From positions 1 through 64,000 of the forward strand of contig JALRMH010000066.1 in NCBI GenBank assembly GCA_026119935.1: DNA of 64,000 bases. The letters run 5' to 3'. The notes beneath the pieces were generated by a model. That model was not told the DNA's origin and made no database searches. It was given only the letters and a program-made list of their open reading frames with translations. The position numbers and the translations under genes are program-made. Numbering within the stretch: position 1 is the first letter of the stretch; each line of letters begins with the position of its first letter. This DNA is from Endothia cerciana (Eukaryota > Ascomycota > Sordariomycetes > Diaporthales > Cryphonectriaceae). Below are positions 1 to 12,465 of the stretch, piece after piece.

Positions 1-898
1 CCTGGGCTGGGACTTTTTTGTTGGTGGGGGGTGGTGGGGGGGCATAAAATCGAAATCATTTGGTTTGGGTGGGGCTAATTTTCTTATTCACATCGCAGGC
101 AAGCCTACTTTTGGGTTTAAAAAAAAAAAAAAAACCAAAAAAAAAAAAAGGCGCTGCCCCCCCCCCCTCCCCCCACCATCACCTGAGCCCCAGGTATGAG
201 ATTCCGGCGTGATAAGATAAGACGGCATTCGTTTACGCTCATCAGCCACGAGCGAATTCGCCTAGCAGCCTTCTACAGCCTACGCTCTGGAGATCACCAC
301 TGGTCAAAATCTTGCTTGACAGCTGTCGTGAGCATACCAATTACAACAAGGCTACGTGCCAAGACCATGAGGAAAGGGATGGGGAAAGATGCAGAAAAGA
401 AGATGTTGGACACCGCAGTGCCTGACGGCGTCCAAGTGCAATCCTAGGGGGTGGCTGGAACGGATAGGGGTGAGCGTAACGCGCAGCGTCCCAATTTATC
501 TGATTGGTCTGCAAGTTCTAGTTGGAAAGAATGCCTGCCACCTGCAACACCTGAGCGCTCTGAATAGGAGACAGTAGGCGACGGCTTGCGCTGAACCACC
601 CCGGCCCAGCTCGCTTCGTCGCCTCGTCCAACCTTATAGCCTATTGCCATATTTTGCACCGAGGGTTTCTCCAGCTTCTCTTCGGTCCCGTTCCGCGGCA
701 ACGCAAGATCTAACTCTTCAACCGGCCGCCCAGAGTTCGGTTCTCCTGTTCCTCCTCCTCTTCTTTCCCCCGAGGCCATCGACCGTACCCAACAACCATC
801 CACACGCCGCTGTCCAACTCGGATCCCCAGGAACGCGAACCATCCTACCGACAGAGCTACCTACCTGGCACACCGCCGGTCGGCCACACGGGGCAATC
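1..898. other. Intergenic, upstream of RTF1
   Basis: No gene is supported here. The first 180 bases are homopolymer-rich: G runs at 27-42, two A runs at about 120-149, then C runs at about 157-176. Bases 600-898 are C/T-rich, as expected for a fungal promoter and 5' leader of the + strand RTF1 gene. Short ORFs in this stretch look like chance readings. Confidence 0.6.
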
Positions 899-2926
899 AT
901 GTCTGACTTCAATTCCGACGTCGAGAACGAGCTCCTGGCTCTCGCAGGCGGCGGCGGCCAGGCGTCCTCCGAGAGCGACGGATCCCGTCCCCCCAGCCGC
1001 CAGCGCTATCGCACTCGATCGCGGTCCCGATCAGAAAGCCCACCGGCGCCGCCGGACGACTCGCCCCCCAAGAGCGCTGCGACCAAGAAGACACAGTCCA
1101 AGAAGCGCCGGGGCAGCGCAGAGTCCGAGGATGAGGGTGAAGCGTGAGTTTGCTCTTTCCCGCTGACGGCCTCTTCAGCTTTGTCATGCCGCAACATCGC
1201 GGACCAAGACCTTGCTTGCCTGCCTCTTTGTCAACCCTGCCCTCTCATGCTCTCATCTCCACATCGATACTGAGTTGGCATCCCAAAGCAGTTCTGAACC
1301 CGGCACCCCGAGCTCACAGGGGTCCGCGGCGATGGACGAATCTGACTCCGATGACGATTCTGGCGGCTCCCCAGCGAAGGCCCTTGAGGACGAGGAGAAG
1401 AACCCCTACCCCGTCGACGGCCTGTTCGCCAGCCACGCCGAGAAGAAGGAGATCATGAGCATGCGCGAGGTCGAACGAGAGCAGATCCTGGCAGAGCGTG
1501 AGGCCGAGAAGGAGCGACTCCGGCAGAAGGCCCTGCTGAAACGCCTTGTTACGAACAACGAGGACAAGCAGAAGAAGCGCAAGGGCGGCGATGCCGAGTT
1601 GGATGAGGGCGCGCGCAAGAAGGCCAAGTCCAGCACCAAGTCTGGTCTCGATGCGCTCAAGCGCGCCCGCGCCGAGAAGAGCGACCGTAGGAGCCGTAGG
1701 GAGAACGAGCGGCGCCGGGATCGGTCTCCGTCTTACCAGAGTGCTTCAAGCCGCAGTCGACACTCGGATGATAGCGACGTCGAGTGGGCTACGACCAAGA
1801 AGAAGAGGTCCAAGACACCGCCTGAGGAGGCCCCGCTTGCCGATCTGCGCGACGTCGAGAGGTGCCGTCTCAGCCGCACTCGCTTCGCCCGAGTCGCCTT
1901 CTACCCCGGATTCGAGGATGCTCTCACTGGTTGCTACGTCCGTGTTCACATTGGGCCCGACCCGGTCAGTGGGCAGTCTATTTACCGCATGGCTCTGATC
2001 AAAGGTGAGACATCCGGCCTTCTCAGTTTCTCATGGGGGGTGTGAAGCTAAAGAAGTATCAGGCTTCAAAACCGGACGACCATACGCCATTGAGAATGAC
2101 CGCGGAAAGTCGATCGTTGTGGACCAGTACGTAATCGCCGCGCACGGTAAGGCCGAGAGGGAGTGGCCATACATTGCCTGTTCAGAAAGCAACTTCACCG
2201 AGGTAAGTTCTTCCGCGCCCGGCCTGACGGACAATCTCTGACGAGTGACAGTCCGAGTGGAATCGATACCAGGTCGTCTGCAAGAACGAGGGCGTGACCA
2301 TCCCCCGCAAGCCAGAGCTCAACCGCAAGACCGACGACATCAACCGACTCATCAACCACGACTGGAAAGAGGAGGAGGTCGCCGAGAAGCTCAGGCGGCA
2401 GCAGGCACTGCTGGACCGCTTCAGCGGCGCGGACCGCGCACGCATCGAGCGAGACCTGGCCCAGGCGCGAGCGCACGGTAACGACGAGCTCGCCAACGAG
2501 CTGCAGGACAAGCTCGACAGCATGCCGCAGCCCAAGCTCGCCTTCCAGACGACCCTGAAGAAGAACTCGTCCGCCAAGCCCTCGCAGCCGAGCCAGCAGG
2601 ACCGCCTGGCCGAGAAGAACGCACTCAACCGGCAGCGCAACGCGAAGCAGGTTCGCGAGGCGCAGCTGGCGGAGCGCCGCAAGGCGCGCGAGGGCGAGGA
2701 CGCCGTCGCGCGCGAGTCTTCGGGCCTGGCGGGCAGCGGCGCGCCCTCCCCCGCCAACGGCACGCCCTTGCCCAGGCCCAAGGACAAGGAGGCCTTGCCG
2801 CAGCTTACGAGGCTGAAGGAGGCGGAGGCGGGCACCAAGAGCGGCATCCCGATGATCCACAAGGTCCTTACCGATGATGACATCATAGGGGCGCTGGATC
2901 TGGAAATCGACGTCGACATCGACTGA
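899..2926 (+). CDS. rtf1: RTF1, Paf1-complex subunit (Plus3 domain)
   Basis: Rtf1 is a nuclear subunit or associate of the Paf1 transcription-elongation complex; in known family members the Plus3 domain binds phosphorylated Spt5 and another part promotes H2B ubiquitination. Spliced model: 899-1143, 1292-2004, 2063-2202, 2252-2926, giving 590 aa. The first ~260 residues are acidic/serine-rich and then charged (RS-like and KKR tracts), including the EKKEIMSMREVEREQIL stretch. The Plus3 domain runs from about residue 264 (DLRDVERCRLSR) to about 390 and is split by introns 2 and 3, with the expected GCYVRV and RPYAIEND strands. The C-terminus is charged and coiled-coil-like and ends in LEIDVDID. 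The ATG at 899 starts the first acidic MSDFNSDVENEL segment. Intron 1 ends in tandem AAG/CAG acceptors. Convergent with the next gene. Confidence 0.93.
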
Positions 2927-3096
2927 GTCCCTGTCGTGGGCGGTAGTACTGGGTCGGGAAGGCCGGGGCGGTCTTGGTGCATGTTTGAGGAATCCGCGGT
3001 GTGAGGATGTACATGGCCGTCTTTACCTTGCAAAGAAGGGAGGGCCACACGGGGAGACCACTCGTCCAGGCGAGGTCTACATGAGCCAGCAGTTCC

Positions 3097-3129
<33 letters not shown>

Positions 3130-3957
3130 CATAAATGCCATCGGCGCCAATGTGGCTGATGGACTAAGGATATCTAACAGCCAAGTGTCCTCAAGTAGAC
3201 AGGAGATAATCACCACCACAACCAAATACCGGTCACGATTACAGCTTCACTTGCTGATACACAGGGCCCGGGGATAGTCTGTTCCGCGAGGTCTCCTCCG
3301 TGACCCATCGTGACCCTGTGTGCATATCCACAAGACGAGAGACGGGGGTCGTCTCCATGCCTAGGTACCAAGGGACTTTGTCGCCTCTCAGGACAGCTCA
3401 CTCGGGGTTCCCGCCAGAGTCGGCCGGTGGGCCACCTCCGCTCCGTACGAACGGGATGGGGTCCCAACCCATGCGGGGACGAAATCTATTTATCTTATAG
3501 GGCTAATTGTTTCTTTTTTTTTCTATTTTACCTACAACACCGACGACACTACTAGGAGACGAAGAAGGGCAAAGAAGGTAACGGATGTATGTCCCCCTGG
3601 GTGCACGCCGCCCTTGTCGTTCAGCCGACCAGCGCATGTGTGTCTCAAGATACCCACCAGGGTCTCAACCCCTTTTGGTGATCCAGGAATCCTTTTTTTT
3701 TTATATCGTTTGAGTTTAGTCCTCCTCTTCATTCAGTCAGTCTAGATATTTTGCCCAACCGAGACCGCTCTTGTCGCCTTCTCTAATGTGATGAAAGTTC
3801 TGTTTTCTTCTTTTTGTTTCTCTGATGATGGAGAGATTGGTACGGTTTCATCGGTTTGTTGGTGACGTACCTATATCCAGAAAGCCAGGGGAGGAAACGG
3901 AGGAAACGGATGACGCAGGACCCAATGGCAGGGCCCTGCCGTCTCGGGTGTGTCCTC
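2927..3957. other. Convergent 3' intergenic region
   Basis: This is the 3' space shared by RTF1 (+) and the cytidylyltransferase gene (-). It contains a CA/GA microsatellite near 3100 and T-rich runs near 3510-3530 and 3690-3705 that could serve 3'-end formation. No gene is supported. Confidence 0.6.
3097..3129. repeat. (CA)n(GA)n compound microsatellite
   Basis: About eight CA units are followed directly by about eight GA units, roughly 170 bases after the RTF1 stop codon and so probably in its 3' UTR. Confidence 0.9.
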
Positions 3958-5663
3958 TCATGTCGTCGCCTCAGTGGTGGCGGCATCCGCGCTTCCCCTC
4001 GAGCTTCTCTTGCGCCCGCGGTCCTCATCGGAGTCGTCATCGCTCGGCGGCCTGCTGTCGCGGACGTTCCTGCGGTTCTTGGTCATCTATTGACGGTCAG
4101 CCTCACAAACACAGAGAACCGCTCACAGCCGGCCAGAATGAAAAATTTCTGCTCACCCAAGACCTCACGCCCCCGATCAAGCCGATGGTATACCCCGTCA
4201 TGAAGTCGTTCGCCAGCCCCGCCCTGCCCTCGGCGCCAGGAGACCTCGGTCCCAGCGTCGACGAGGGGCTGGTGGGCCTGTCCAGGAGGGAACCATTGCC
4301 GTTTGCACCGGCAAGCGCGCCAGAGGAAGGCCCGGCGGAGGACGCGGTGGCGAGCGGGTTGAGGCCCGGCACGCGCGCTGGGCTCTGGGGCCTGCTGGAC
4401 GGCCAGAACTGGCGCAGCTCCTTGCCGAGCTCCTGCCCCGTGGTCGACCAGTTGGAGCGGATGTTATCGCGCAGCTCCTGGACGTGGCGCTTGAGGTCGA
4501 GCTCGTTCTTCTTGAGCCAGGAGACGTTGAGCTCCTGGCGGGAGGTGCCGCGCCTCAGCTGGCGGGCTATGTATTTCTCGTAGTCACGGACGATCCTGCG
4601 CAGGCTATCGTCAGCTGTACCGCCTCCCCAGAGCAACAAGACACTATTCCGGGACGGTCCGTAGGGGGAGATGGCCTACTTGGTGATGATGCCCGTGGTG
4701 CTCACGCCCTCGGTCCGCTGCGTCACCAGGAACTTGCCCTCCTTCTTGATCGGCGCGTAGATGTCATCGCCCTCCGCGGCGCCGTAGGGGAGATCGTCGT
4801 GCGCGACGTAGTCGATGCGGTGCTCCTCGAGGAACGCGGGCGTCACGATCCAGGGGCAGTTCTCGACGACCTCGTCGACCCACTTGCAGTGGCGGACGGT
4901 CTCGGCGCGCTCGCGGCCGGAGAGCACCGTCAGGCCCTTGCGCTTGTGCGTCTCCTCGTCGCCCGTCACGCCCACTATCAGGTATGTGTCGGGGAAGGCC
5001 TTCTTGGCCTGTTCGAGCTGGCGCATGTGTCTGTGGCGTCCCGCGTTAGCTTTTGTGGCCCACGGCAGCAGGGGGCACGGTCGGCCCTCCCCCGCCCCCA
5101 ATCCGGAGACAAGACGAGGCCACGCACCCGAGATGGAAAAGATCAAACACGCCATCCGCATATACCCTCACGGCCCTGCCCGCCGGCGGCGGGTTGGTGG
5201 TGTACCCCTCGGGGTGCGTCAGCTTCCCGATGGGCGGCGGGGGCATCTTCCGCTCCTCGGAGGCAGCAACACTGTTGACTGCCGCCTTCCCCCGGAGCCC
5301 GCCCTTCCGGGTGCTCACGCGGTCCGCGATGTCTGCGCTCGCCTCGGTGGTGTCGCTGGGCTCGCCCGGGTCCGCGGCCTGGCCCCCGGCGTCCGCACCC
5401 CGCTGCCGCTTGCTGGGCGGGTGCTGCGACGCGGAGCCGGTGGAGTCCGTCTTCCGGTGGCCGGGGCCCTGGGACGGTGTGGCGGCCTCGGGCGCCGTCG
5501 TGTCGCCCTCCTCCCCCGAGGCGTCGCGGGACTCGGGGTTCTGCTGTATGGAGGCGGGGGCGTCGACGTCCATGGCGGCGGCGGTGGCGGCGGAGGCGGT
5601 GGGCTGGGTGCCGCGCTTGCGCTTGTTGCCGCCGCCGAGGCTAGAGGTGCTGGGCGATGACAT
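3958..5663 (-). CDS. pct1: Choline-phosphate cytidylyltransferase
   Basis: This is the CTP:phosphocholine cytidylyltransferase, the regulated step of the Kennedy pathway to phosphatidylcholine. Exons on the minus strand: 5663-5128, 5030-4680, 4595-4157, 4086-3958; 484 aa, all junctions in frame. Residues 1-165 are low-complexity, with a basic NKRKRG near the start that could be a nuclear signal. The nucleotidyltransferase domain begins at VRVYADGVFDLF; its HxGH motif (H177-L-G-H180) spans intron 1, and the second signature RTEGVST is at 284-290. After it comes the lipid-sensing amphipathic region (helical, K/E/R/L-rich, about 320-365) and a Ser/Pro-rich tail ending in a charged DDDSDEDRGRKR segment, typical of the phosphorylated tail of this family. 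The last exon was found by splicing and starts with ATGACC just after intron 3. Confidence 0.93.
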
Positions 5664-6114
5664 TGTCGGTTCGGCGGGTTCGCTGGACGGTTGGGATGGC
5701 TGGGCTAGATGGGATGTAGCGACATGTGCTAAGGGTGCCCGACAGCTGGCCGACTGATTGACTGGCTGACTGGTCGATGGATTGATACGTCGGTGCCGTG
5801 TAGGAGTGGATCGTAGGTGGGTAGTTGGTAGTAGGTTCTAGAGTCGAGTCGAGCCGAGCAGAGGGGAGGGAGGGGCCGGGTTGAGATTCGTGCGCGTCTA
5901 TTCTGTCACTCAGGGAGAAGCAACAGGGCAGCGCAGGTGGGTCGAGCTCCCCCGTCCTTCTTTTTGTGGAAGCGCAGCCCACGTCGAGCGGGTGGTATGT
6001 CGCGGCCACACGTTGAGATGGTACTGTTCAGCAGCCGATTGAGGTGTTCTACTCGCCGCCCTGGCTTCCCGGTGCCCTGTTTTCCTGGGTGGAACGCGTC
6101 AGAGCCGGATGCTT

Positions 6115-6140
6115 GCTCGCTCGCTCGCTCGCTCGCTCGC
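6115..6140. repeat. (GCTC)n microsatellite
   Basis: About six tandem GCTC units, roughly 450 bases upstream of the pct1 start codon (which lies on the minus strand). Confidence 0.9.
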
Positions 6141-6924
6141 TTGCAGGTTGCCTGTCAGAGGAGCTCTCGAGATCTCGTTCGTGGGCGGCCCAAGCTTCTC
6201 TGCACGCTAGTTTAGACCGCTGAAGACGTCACCGCGCCGCCCTAGATTCTCCAAGACGAGGGATGTCGGTCTGTTCGAGTATCACACAGCTGACGTGGGT
6301 CCTGAGAGCGGTGGGCAGAGGACAAATGCATCCGGACAGATCACGTCCTCAAGAAGCCAAGAGTACTGGAGGTTCAGGGTCAAGGGGGGGAATCCTATTA
6401 CGTACTCCTAAAGACGGTGGGACTGATGGCTTAGCTAATCGATCACTACTCAGCAGCACGTGGAGTGGACGTGTGGCCAGAGGCAAGGGAAAAGAAGAAA
6501 GGGGGGAAATGAAAGAAGGAAGAAAAAGAAAGAAGAAAAAAAAAGAGGTCCCAAGAAAATCGCGGTCAGGCGAATATCCCTGTCTCTGGGGGGTGGGGGG
6601 GGGGAGGTTGAAAAGATGTGGTCAGCTCGCATCATCATGCCAGGCTGGTCCAACCTCCCTTGTGTGCTGTGGCTCTGGTACTTGGCAAAACCCCCCACGC
6701 TTCTCTTCGCCATCCATCCATCCCCTTTGGGTGGCACTTGTGGCAGGGTGGGATCTGTGGCAGTCTGTCCGTTCCAGGACACCGGATTGGATGTGGGTTT
6801 GAAATGGTTGGTCTCAGGTCCCAGCCTATCCTATCAAACCTGCCTTGGTCAAAGGTGGCACAGGCGACGCACACTATGTACTCCCGTAACAAACCGGGAA
6901 TTTGTCCTCGTGCTCATCCAAGGA

Positions 6925-6927
6925 GAA

Positions 6928-6971
<44 letters not shown>
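6925..6971. repeat. (GAA)n microsatellite
   Basis: Tandem AAG/GAA triplets with one GAG interruption. In one frame it gives an artificial poly-Glu ORF that should not be called as a gene. Confidence 0.9.
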
Positions 6972-7557
6972 CCTATGCTTGTGAAGTATACAGATGCAAA
7001 TGGGTCCATTGATACGATACAGAGGAGGGGTGTGGATAGGTATCCCTGTCTGTCTTCTCTCTGCTTCTTCTAGTGTCCACCCCATTCATGCCTCGTCAGA
7101 AAGCCTCACTCCCGTGGTTTTCAACACGAACATTTCTGTCCCATTCTAGTATCAAGCGTTAAATAATTTTCCGAGGCTCACCCTCGTTCATTAACTACGT
7201 AGATCTCATTGGGATACCGAGATTATCCATTGACTCTCCACAATCACCTATCTATACATTCAAGGCTAGTAGTGATATCTAGCACCCTCTCTTATTTCAA
7301 GAGGTCTTCATGTCATACCCTAGTGCAGCTCTCTCCGAGGCATGGTATCGCTCGAGATCGAATGCAGGCCCTAGCCCTCCTCCTGCTCTTCCCCATGATC
7401 TCTGCCTCCTTGAAGGATGACATTTGCCCGTGCCAAAGAAAGCAATTGATGAGAACCAAACGCCAGGATGTGCCCCTTGCAGCATGTTCAGATATGACCA
7501 ATCCCGCCCAGTGATTCATCCGTGCCCACATTCGCTCCCGTCCCGAGATGCTCGAGC

Positions 7558-8211
7558 TCACGCCGTCGGGCTCTTGTCCCTCCTGATGCGGTGCCGACCA
7601 CAACGTGTCGTGTTCGTCGGGTTGCTCATGTAACATTGCGCCCTCGCCTCCTCACCCGGCCGGGGCACAAACTTGTCCCTCACTGCGCAGTACTCGTAGT
7701 CTGCCGGCATCCACTCCACGATGTGCTTGTGCAGCTCGCACCTGCTGACGCCGCACTTCCTGCACAGGCCCTTGCCGCGGACACGCAGGGCTGCTAGGTG
7801 GCTTGCCTTATCGTGTTCTAGACCCAGCGGGCCCATCGTGGCCGCGTTCGGGCAGAGAGACTTGGAAGGTGTCGGGTACGCAGCCCGGTGCCAGGCCCAC
7901 TCCAGTTCGTTAGGCCCATCGCGCCTCACACTCAGCGGGACGGATCCAAGCATTCTCCGGTGGATGGAGTAAAAGTGGCTGCTCGTAAGACCGAGGCACG
8001 TTGCGTCGATTGGGTCCAGGTGGTCGAAGATGGCGAAGTGGAGTTCCGGGGGCAGAGTAGTAAGCGTGAGCGGGCCAGAGGCTGGTCGTTGTTCTGGTGG
8101 CACCGGCTCGTAGTCCATAACCGAGTAGGAGCGTCGCGGTGGTCCCAGCTTCGGCCGACGAGGCTGAGAGGGCCGACCGCTTGGCAGAGGTGTGACGGAG
8201 TCGGAGTTCTC

Positions 8212-8266
<55 letters not shown>

Positions 8267-8613
8267 GTAGGGACATAGACCGAGGCACTCTGGGCCTTCG
8301 CCTCCATCGGCGGGGCAACTGGCGAGACTTGTGCGGGCGTGGGCGCGGCTGTTGCCTGGTAGCGTGGGTGTGGTGGTGCCATTGTGAATGTGAGCACTTG
8401 TGGCCCCGAGGGTATGTTCTCGTGGGTTGTCTGTGACCGTTGCGGTGGTCTTCTACCGTGATGCATAGTTCTGGCCATGGCTATGTGGTCTTCCCTGCTG
8501 AAGACGCCAGAATTCTGTCTCGACTGTGGAGTGAACCCCTTAGGGTTCATGTCCACCACAGCATAGCTGTGTGATGAGCCTCGGCCCTGCGACTGGACAC
8601 CTTCGACGAACAT
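7558..8613 (-). CDS. F-box protein with polyglutamine tract
   Basis: Single-exon gene, 351 aa from the ATG at 8613 (the frame is open slightly further upstream, but only from a GTG). Residues 1-115 are Ser/Pro/His-rich and disordered. Residues 118-134 are 17 glutamines encoded by sixteen CAG and one CAA codon. An F-box-like helix set starts at about residue 186 (LPPELHFAIFDHLDPIDATCL), the part that would contact Skp1 in an SCF ubiquitin ligase. Behind it is a W/H-rich segment and a possible metal site, CRKCGVSRCELHKH, near residue 284, then a basic tail. There is no WD40 or LRR region; many Pezizomycotina have short F-box proteins of this layout with unknown targets. Function beyond a possible SCF adaptor role is inference. 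Confidence 0.75.
8212..8262 (-). repeat. CAG repeat encoding poly-Gln
   Basis: Sixteen uninterrupted CTG units on the + strand (8215-8262), CAG on the coding strand, plus one CAA codon (8212-8214), all in frame in the F-box gene. A near-pure triplet array like this is prone to length change. Confidence 0.95.
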
Positions 8614-11600
8614 GGTGAACACCTTTCGATGAGTTTCAAGGTGAGTATACCCAAGGCAGATGTTGACAGACGAGGAGAGTATATTCTGAGGTGATGCCCT
8701 TGGACGGCTTTACCTAGGAGTACAGTGACTGACTAGGGTGACTGTGTGGCGTGTGTGAAGCAGTCGTGAGTTGTGTTATCTCAGCTTAGGCTTTTCAGTC
8801 CTCTGAGTCTCGTGTAGTCCGGGGAAAGGAAGCTAATGGTCCACCGCGGGGTATAGAGCTGGGGAGGCCAGTGGGTATTTGTATCGAATTGGGACGACCA
8901 CGAGGATCAATGAAGGAACTGGAGTATCGTGTTTAATCTGCAAGTCAGGGACCGACGTCGGTTTCCGGGCGACAGAGACGTAGTCTCTTCACTAGCGAGA
9001 CCATGGGGTGGAGGGGGCCGTTCCGGGGTGAGGCTGCTCCGGGGGGGTGCGTGACGTTTCTCGTAGGAATAGCGGCTATAAGCGGGAGGGTCAAGTACTC
9101 GATAAGGAACAACTGCAGATGTTTGTGTATATAGGGATGTGGTGAGGAGAACAAGATAGGTAGTTGACCGTTGAAGGATGTAAGTGGACAATAAATGATG
9201 GAGGGTGGCGTTGCGTAAAGAAACGAACCACGAGGGCTAGAAGTCGGGCGAGGCGTGCCTGCTGTGGTGTGATATCCACTCCGGCCGCGGGTGGGGAGGC
9301 TCAAGAAGCAGGAAGAAAGGGTCGGGGGTGGAGCAGCAAGATGACAGGCAAGAACACACGGAGGAGGCCGAGACGCCTGAACAAATTTCACAGCGCAGTC
9401 GGCGGATATGACTCGAATAATGCGAGGCTCGAAAATCTCTAGGGCAGCCGACAACCTTGGCTTATCTAGAGGTTAATTGTCAGAACGGACAGGAAGGGGG
9501 GAAGGGACCAGGGCACGGGACTTTGCCTCTTCCAAGGCTCTGAAGAAGAAGAAACAATCTTGCGCCTGGCCCAATTTTTGATCTGCCAGTGAGAAAGACG
9601 GTGGGGACGGGGAAAATTGGGCCTTCCTTGATGATCATGACGGCCAACTTCCCAAGCCGGGCCAATTTCGCACTTGCGCTACTTCCGCGCGAGTCACGAG
9701 GTCTACCCACGATGGCCGCCAGCCGTGCAAGGCTGGCCGCTGGGGACAAAGGTGAGCGGGCCGACGGTCGTCCGCCTGATGTCGCAGGGTGTCAGGGGTA
9801 GACTGGGAGCAAGGACCGAAGATCGTTCAAGGAACCTTCTCCCGGGCACGCGAACGCCTAAGCGCAACGATGTGTCTAGGCCTGATACAGCATAGGGGAG
9901 ACGTTTGGACGTTTCCAGATTGCGGATAGAGCCTCCCGGCCGACGACCGACCGTATATACTCGGAGTTTCGAGATGTCTGCAGATTAAGGCCTGCAGTTT
10001 CCCGGCCTGGTCCGGTCCTTGACGAGCAGGTACACCGTATCCAGGTGAGCGGGACCGATATAAACAGCCAGAATGATGCCATGCCTCTGTGCTTTGCATC
10101 GAGACGCCCCTGGCAGTCACATGTCTCGCTGTCATGCTGGTGGCTCGACCTTATTTGGGACATGTACATACGAAGGTCTCTCGCATGTCCCGCTGGAGTG
10201 CCGCCTTTGCCAGCCGGCCCTTGTTTGATAATGCGGGACCGTCGCCAAAAGCGTCCAAGGGAGTCCTGGGGTTCCCTTTCTCAGCCCTGTGCTATAAATC
10301 GGTCTTAGACATCGCGTGGCTCAGAGATTGAGTTTTAGGCCCGTTTGCTAGATCCGGCGTGACGGGACGGGAAGTCCAGCCTCGGCAAGTCGCCATGCAC
10401 AAAGGCATGCCTCAGAAATGCGTTCTGGTTGTGCGATCATCTCGCTCACGAGAAAGCACGAGCAAATCGACGAGGAAGGTGGCGAGACTGAGTCCTGTGA
10501 AGGCTGTAACAGGAAATATGGCCGAGCCAGGGCGGCTGTCAACCTGGCAGCAAGAATGTTCGCGATCGTCATCAGGCCCGCAACCTCGTTTCCTAAACTC
10601 CAGGGACACGAGACAGTGGGGTGAGTGGGTCGGTGCAGAGAGGGGTCTCAGCCGGGGACAATCTTAGTCGACTCCCGCTCGACCATCCCACATGGAGCCC
10701 CGGAACAGTCTAGAGTCTGGGGTCGACACTGAGCACGTGAGATATCGAAGGCGCCCAACTTGATGCCATCCAAACCTTCGAGAAGGATATTGTCAACGTG
10801 CACTGTGGGGCCTGACGGTGGCAACCAGCCGTGGGGTTCCAGTTAATGGCCATCAACCTCGACAACTTCGACAGGCAGCAATCCGCCAGGGGCAGAGATG
10901 CGGGGAGAGCCGGAGGTAGGTTGGCCACCCAGGCTGCCGTGGCCCAGCATGGTCGGCTTGATCGGAAAGCTGTTGCGGCGTGCCTTTCTTCAGCGGCGTC
11001 CTGCATGAGCCTCAGCCTCAAAAGATCACAGTCGATCTGCCGTCACTCGAGCCTTCTTCTGCAGCCGCTCGGGTGTGACCCGAGAGCTGCAGACCCGAGA
11101 CATGTCGTGACGACAAGCTGCCTGCTCTGCGGCCGACGTCCCGCGCTGATGATGGCCCGGGCAGCCCTGGCTTTCACCGGGCGTGCTGGGTTAGGTGAGC
11201 TCCGCGAGAATGTTCTCGGCACGGCAGGATGCCGATTGGATTGGAACCTTCCAGAGAGGAGCAAATGAAGGTCGGTTTCGCGAGGACCGTACAAAGTGAC
11301 CGGAGATTTGAGTCTGTCAGTTGGCGAAACCGGAAGGCCTGGAGAGTACTTCCCAAGAGTCATGAACACATGTTCGGTAGGCACCTCGAGTCGTGGGAGC
11401 TGCAGGTTTCTTTCCTTGCCTGTTTCCTCATGAAACTGCGGTCTTCGGTCAGGACCGACCGCTCTCCCTGAGTGGGGAGGGGGTCCGAATGGGAAGCTGG
11501 CTTTGGCTATATCCCAAGTCTCATATCGGATCATATCATGTCGTATCATATCGTACCATAGCATGTGGCTCCTTCACTCTGCCCGTGCTTATTGCACCTC

Positions 11601-12465
11601 TGTTTCCGCATCTTGCCAGCTATCTCCGCCGCAACCAGTGAGGCACTAGTCAGCCGTCTGATGATTCCTGCCACGCCACATAACCGTTCACGTCGACTGA
11701 CTCTATCCTCCCGAGGCCATCTAATGCCCATTGGTACCTCGGCCTCACTTGGCCTCTGTCCCACAGCCATGCATTTGTGGCAGACTGCCTGGACATACCT
11801 CGAGAGCAGCTTCGTCGTGGTGCTGATGCCTGGGTAGAGCATGTAAATGCGTGGGCGTCGCAAGCGCCAAGCCGTCCGTACCAACGTCAGGGTCCGGAAG
11901 GTTCCTCGTCAACTCGAAGACTGGTGCGAGACCTGCACCTGGATGGATATCCTCCTGGGAGTCTCCGCATACGTAGCTTCCTGTGCGGGAACATCCCGTT
12001 GGATAGCCTCCCGCGGGGTGAACTTCGCTGCCCTTACCTGCGGGATAGCTGCATGTGGGGCATTCGGACATAATTTCTGCACGGTGCGGAGGCGTGGGCT
12101 GCTGCAACTGTACCCCCCTTACGGCGAACGAAATTTCCCCGGACACCTATGCCTGGCACGGTAGAGTGTCCGAAAGTCCTTAGATGCTGTACAGGCGTAG
12201 TCTTTACATCTGCCATGCCTACTCGATCCATTCTTCCACGCAAGACTTGGCTTCGAGACGGTCGTAAATGTCTTGGATTGGTCTCTTTGCATCTCGCTTC
12301 AAAAAGGCAGAACTCCGTCCCATGCAAGATGAATAGAATGGCCGAGTCGATATTGCCACCGCGGGCCTCGTGCCCTCAAAATCTAACCCGCGCGTGGCGG
12401 CAATGTACCCAGTTGACCCTGAGAGCATCATGTGGTTGACTGTCCGATATCCCTCATTCATGAAT
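8614..12465. other. 3.85-kb stretch with no supported gene
   Basis: The F-box gene promoter occupies the left end. The rest has many ORFs of 60-170 codons on both strands (for example 11043-11564 minus, 10831-11268 plus, 12219-12461 minus), but none shows a domain, a plausible intron set or clear fungal codon preference. An irregular TCATATC repeat sits at 11521-11560. A short multi-exon gene on the minus strand at 11.5-12.4 kb cannot be excluded by eye. Confidence 0.45.
11521..11560. repeat. Irregular TCATATC/TCGTATC tandem motif
   Basis: Five imperfect copies of a TC[AG]TATC-like heptamer in 40 bases. It produces the repeated DMIRHDMIR reading on the minus strand. No function is assigned. 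Confidence 0.6.

Larger units (their letters stand above)
5664..7557. other. Intergenic, upstream of pct1
   Basis: This stretch holds the promoter and leader of the minus-strand cytidylyltransferase gene and the 3' side of the minus-strand F-box gene. It contains a GCTC repeat (6115-6140), purine-rich runs at 6480-6550 and a GAA repeat (6925-6971). No conserved coding sequence was recognised; the longer ORFs here are readings of purine-rich repeats. Confidence 0.55.

Noticed and set aside
2182..3225. 347-codon minus ORF opposite RTF1
   Set aside because: Antisense shadow of the last RTF1 exon; the + strand carries the Rtf1 family motifs.
6925..6971. Poly-Glu ORF over the GAA repeat
   Set aside because: The ORF exists only because of the microsatellite.
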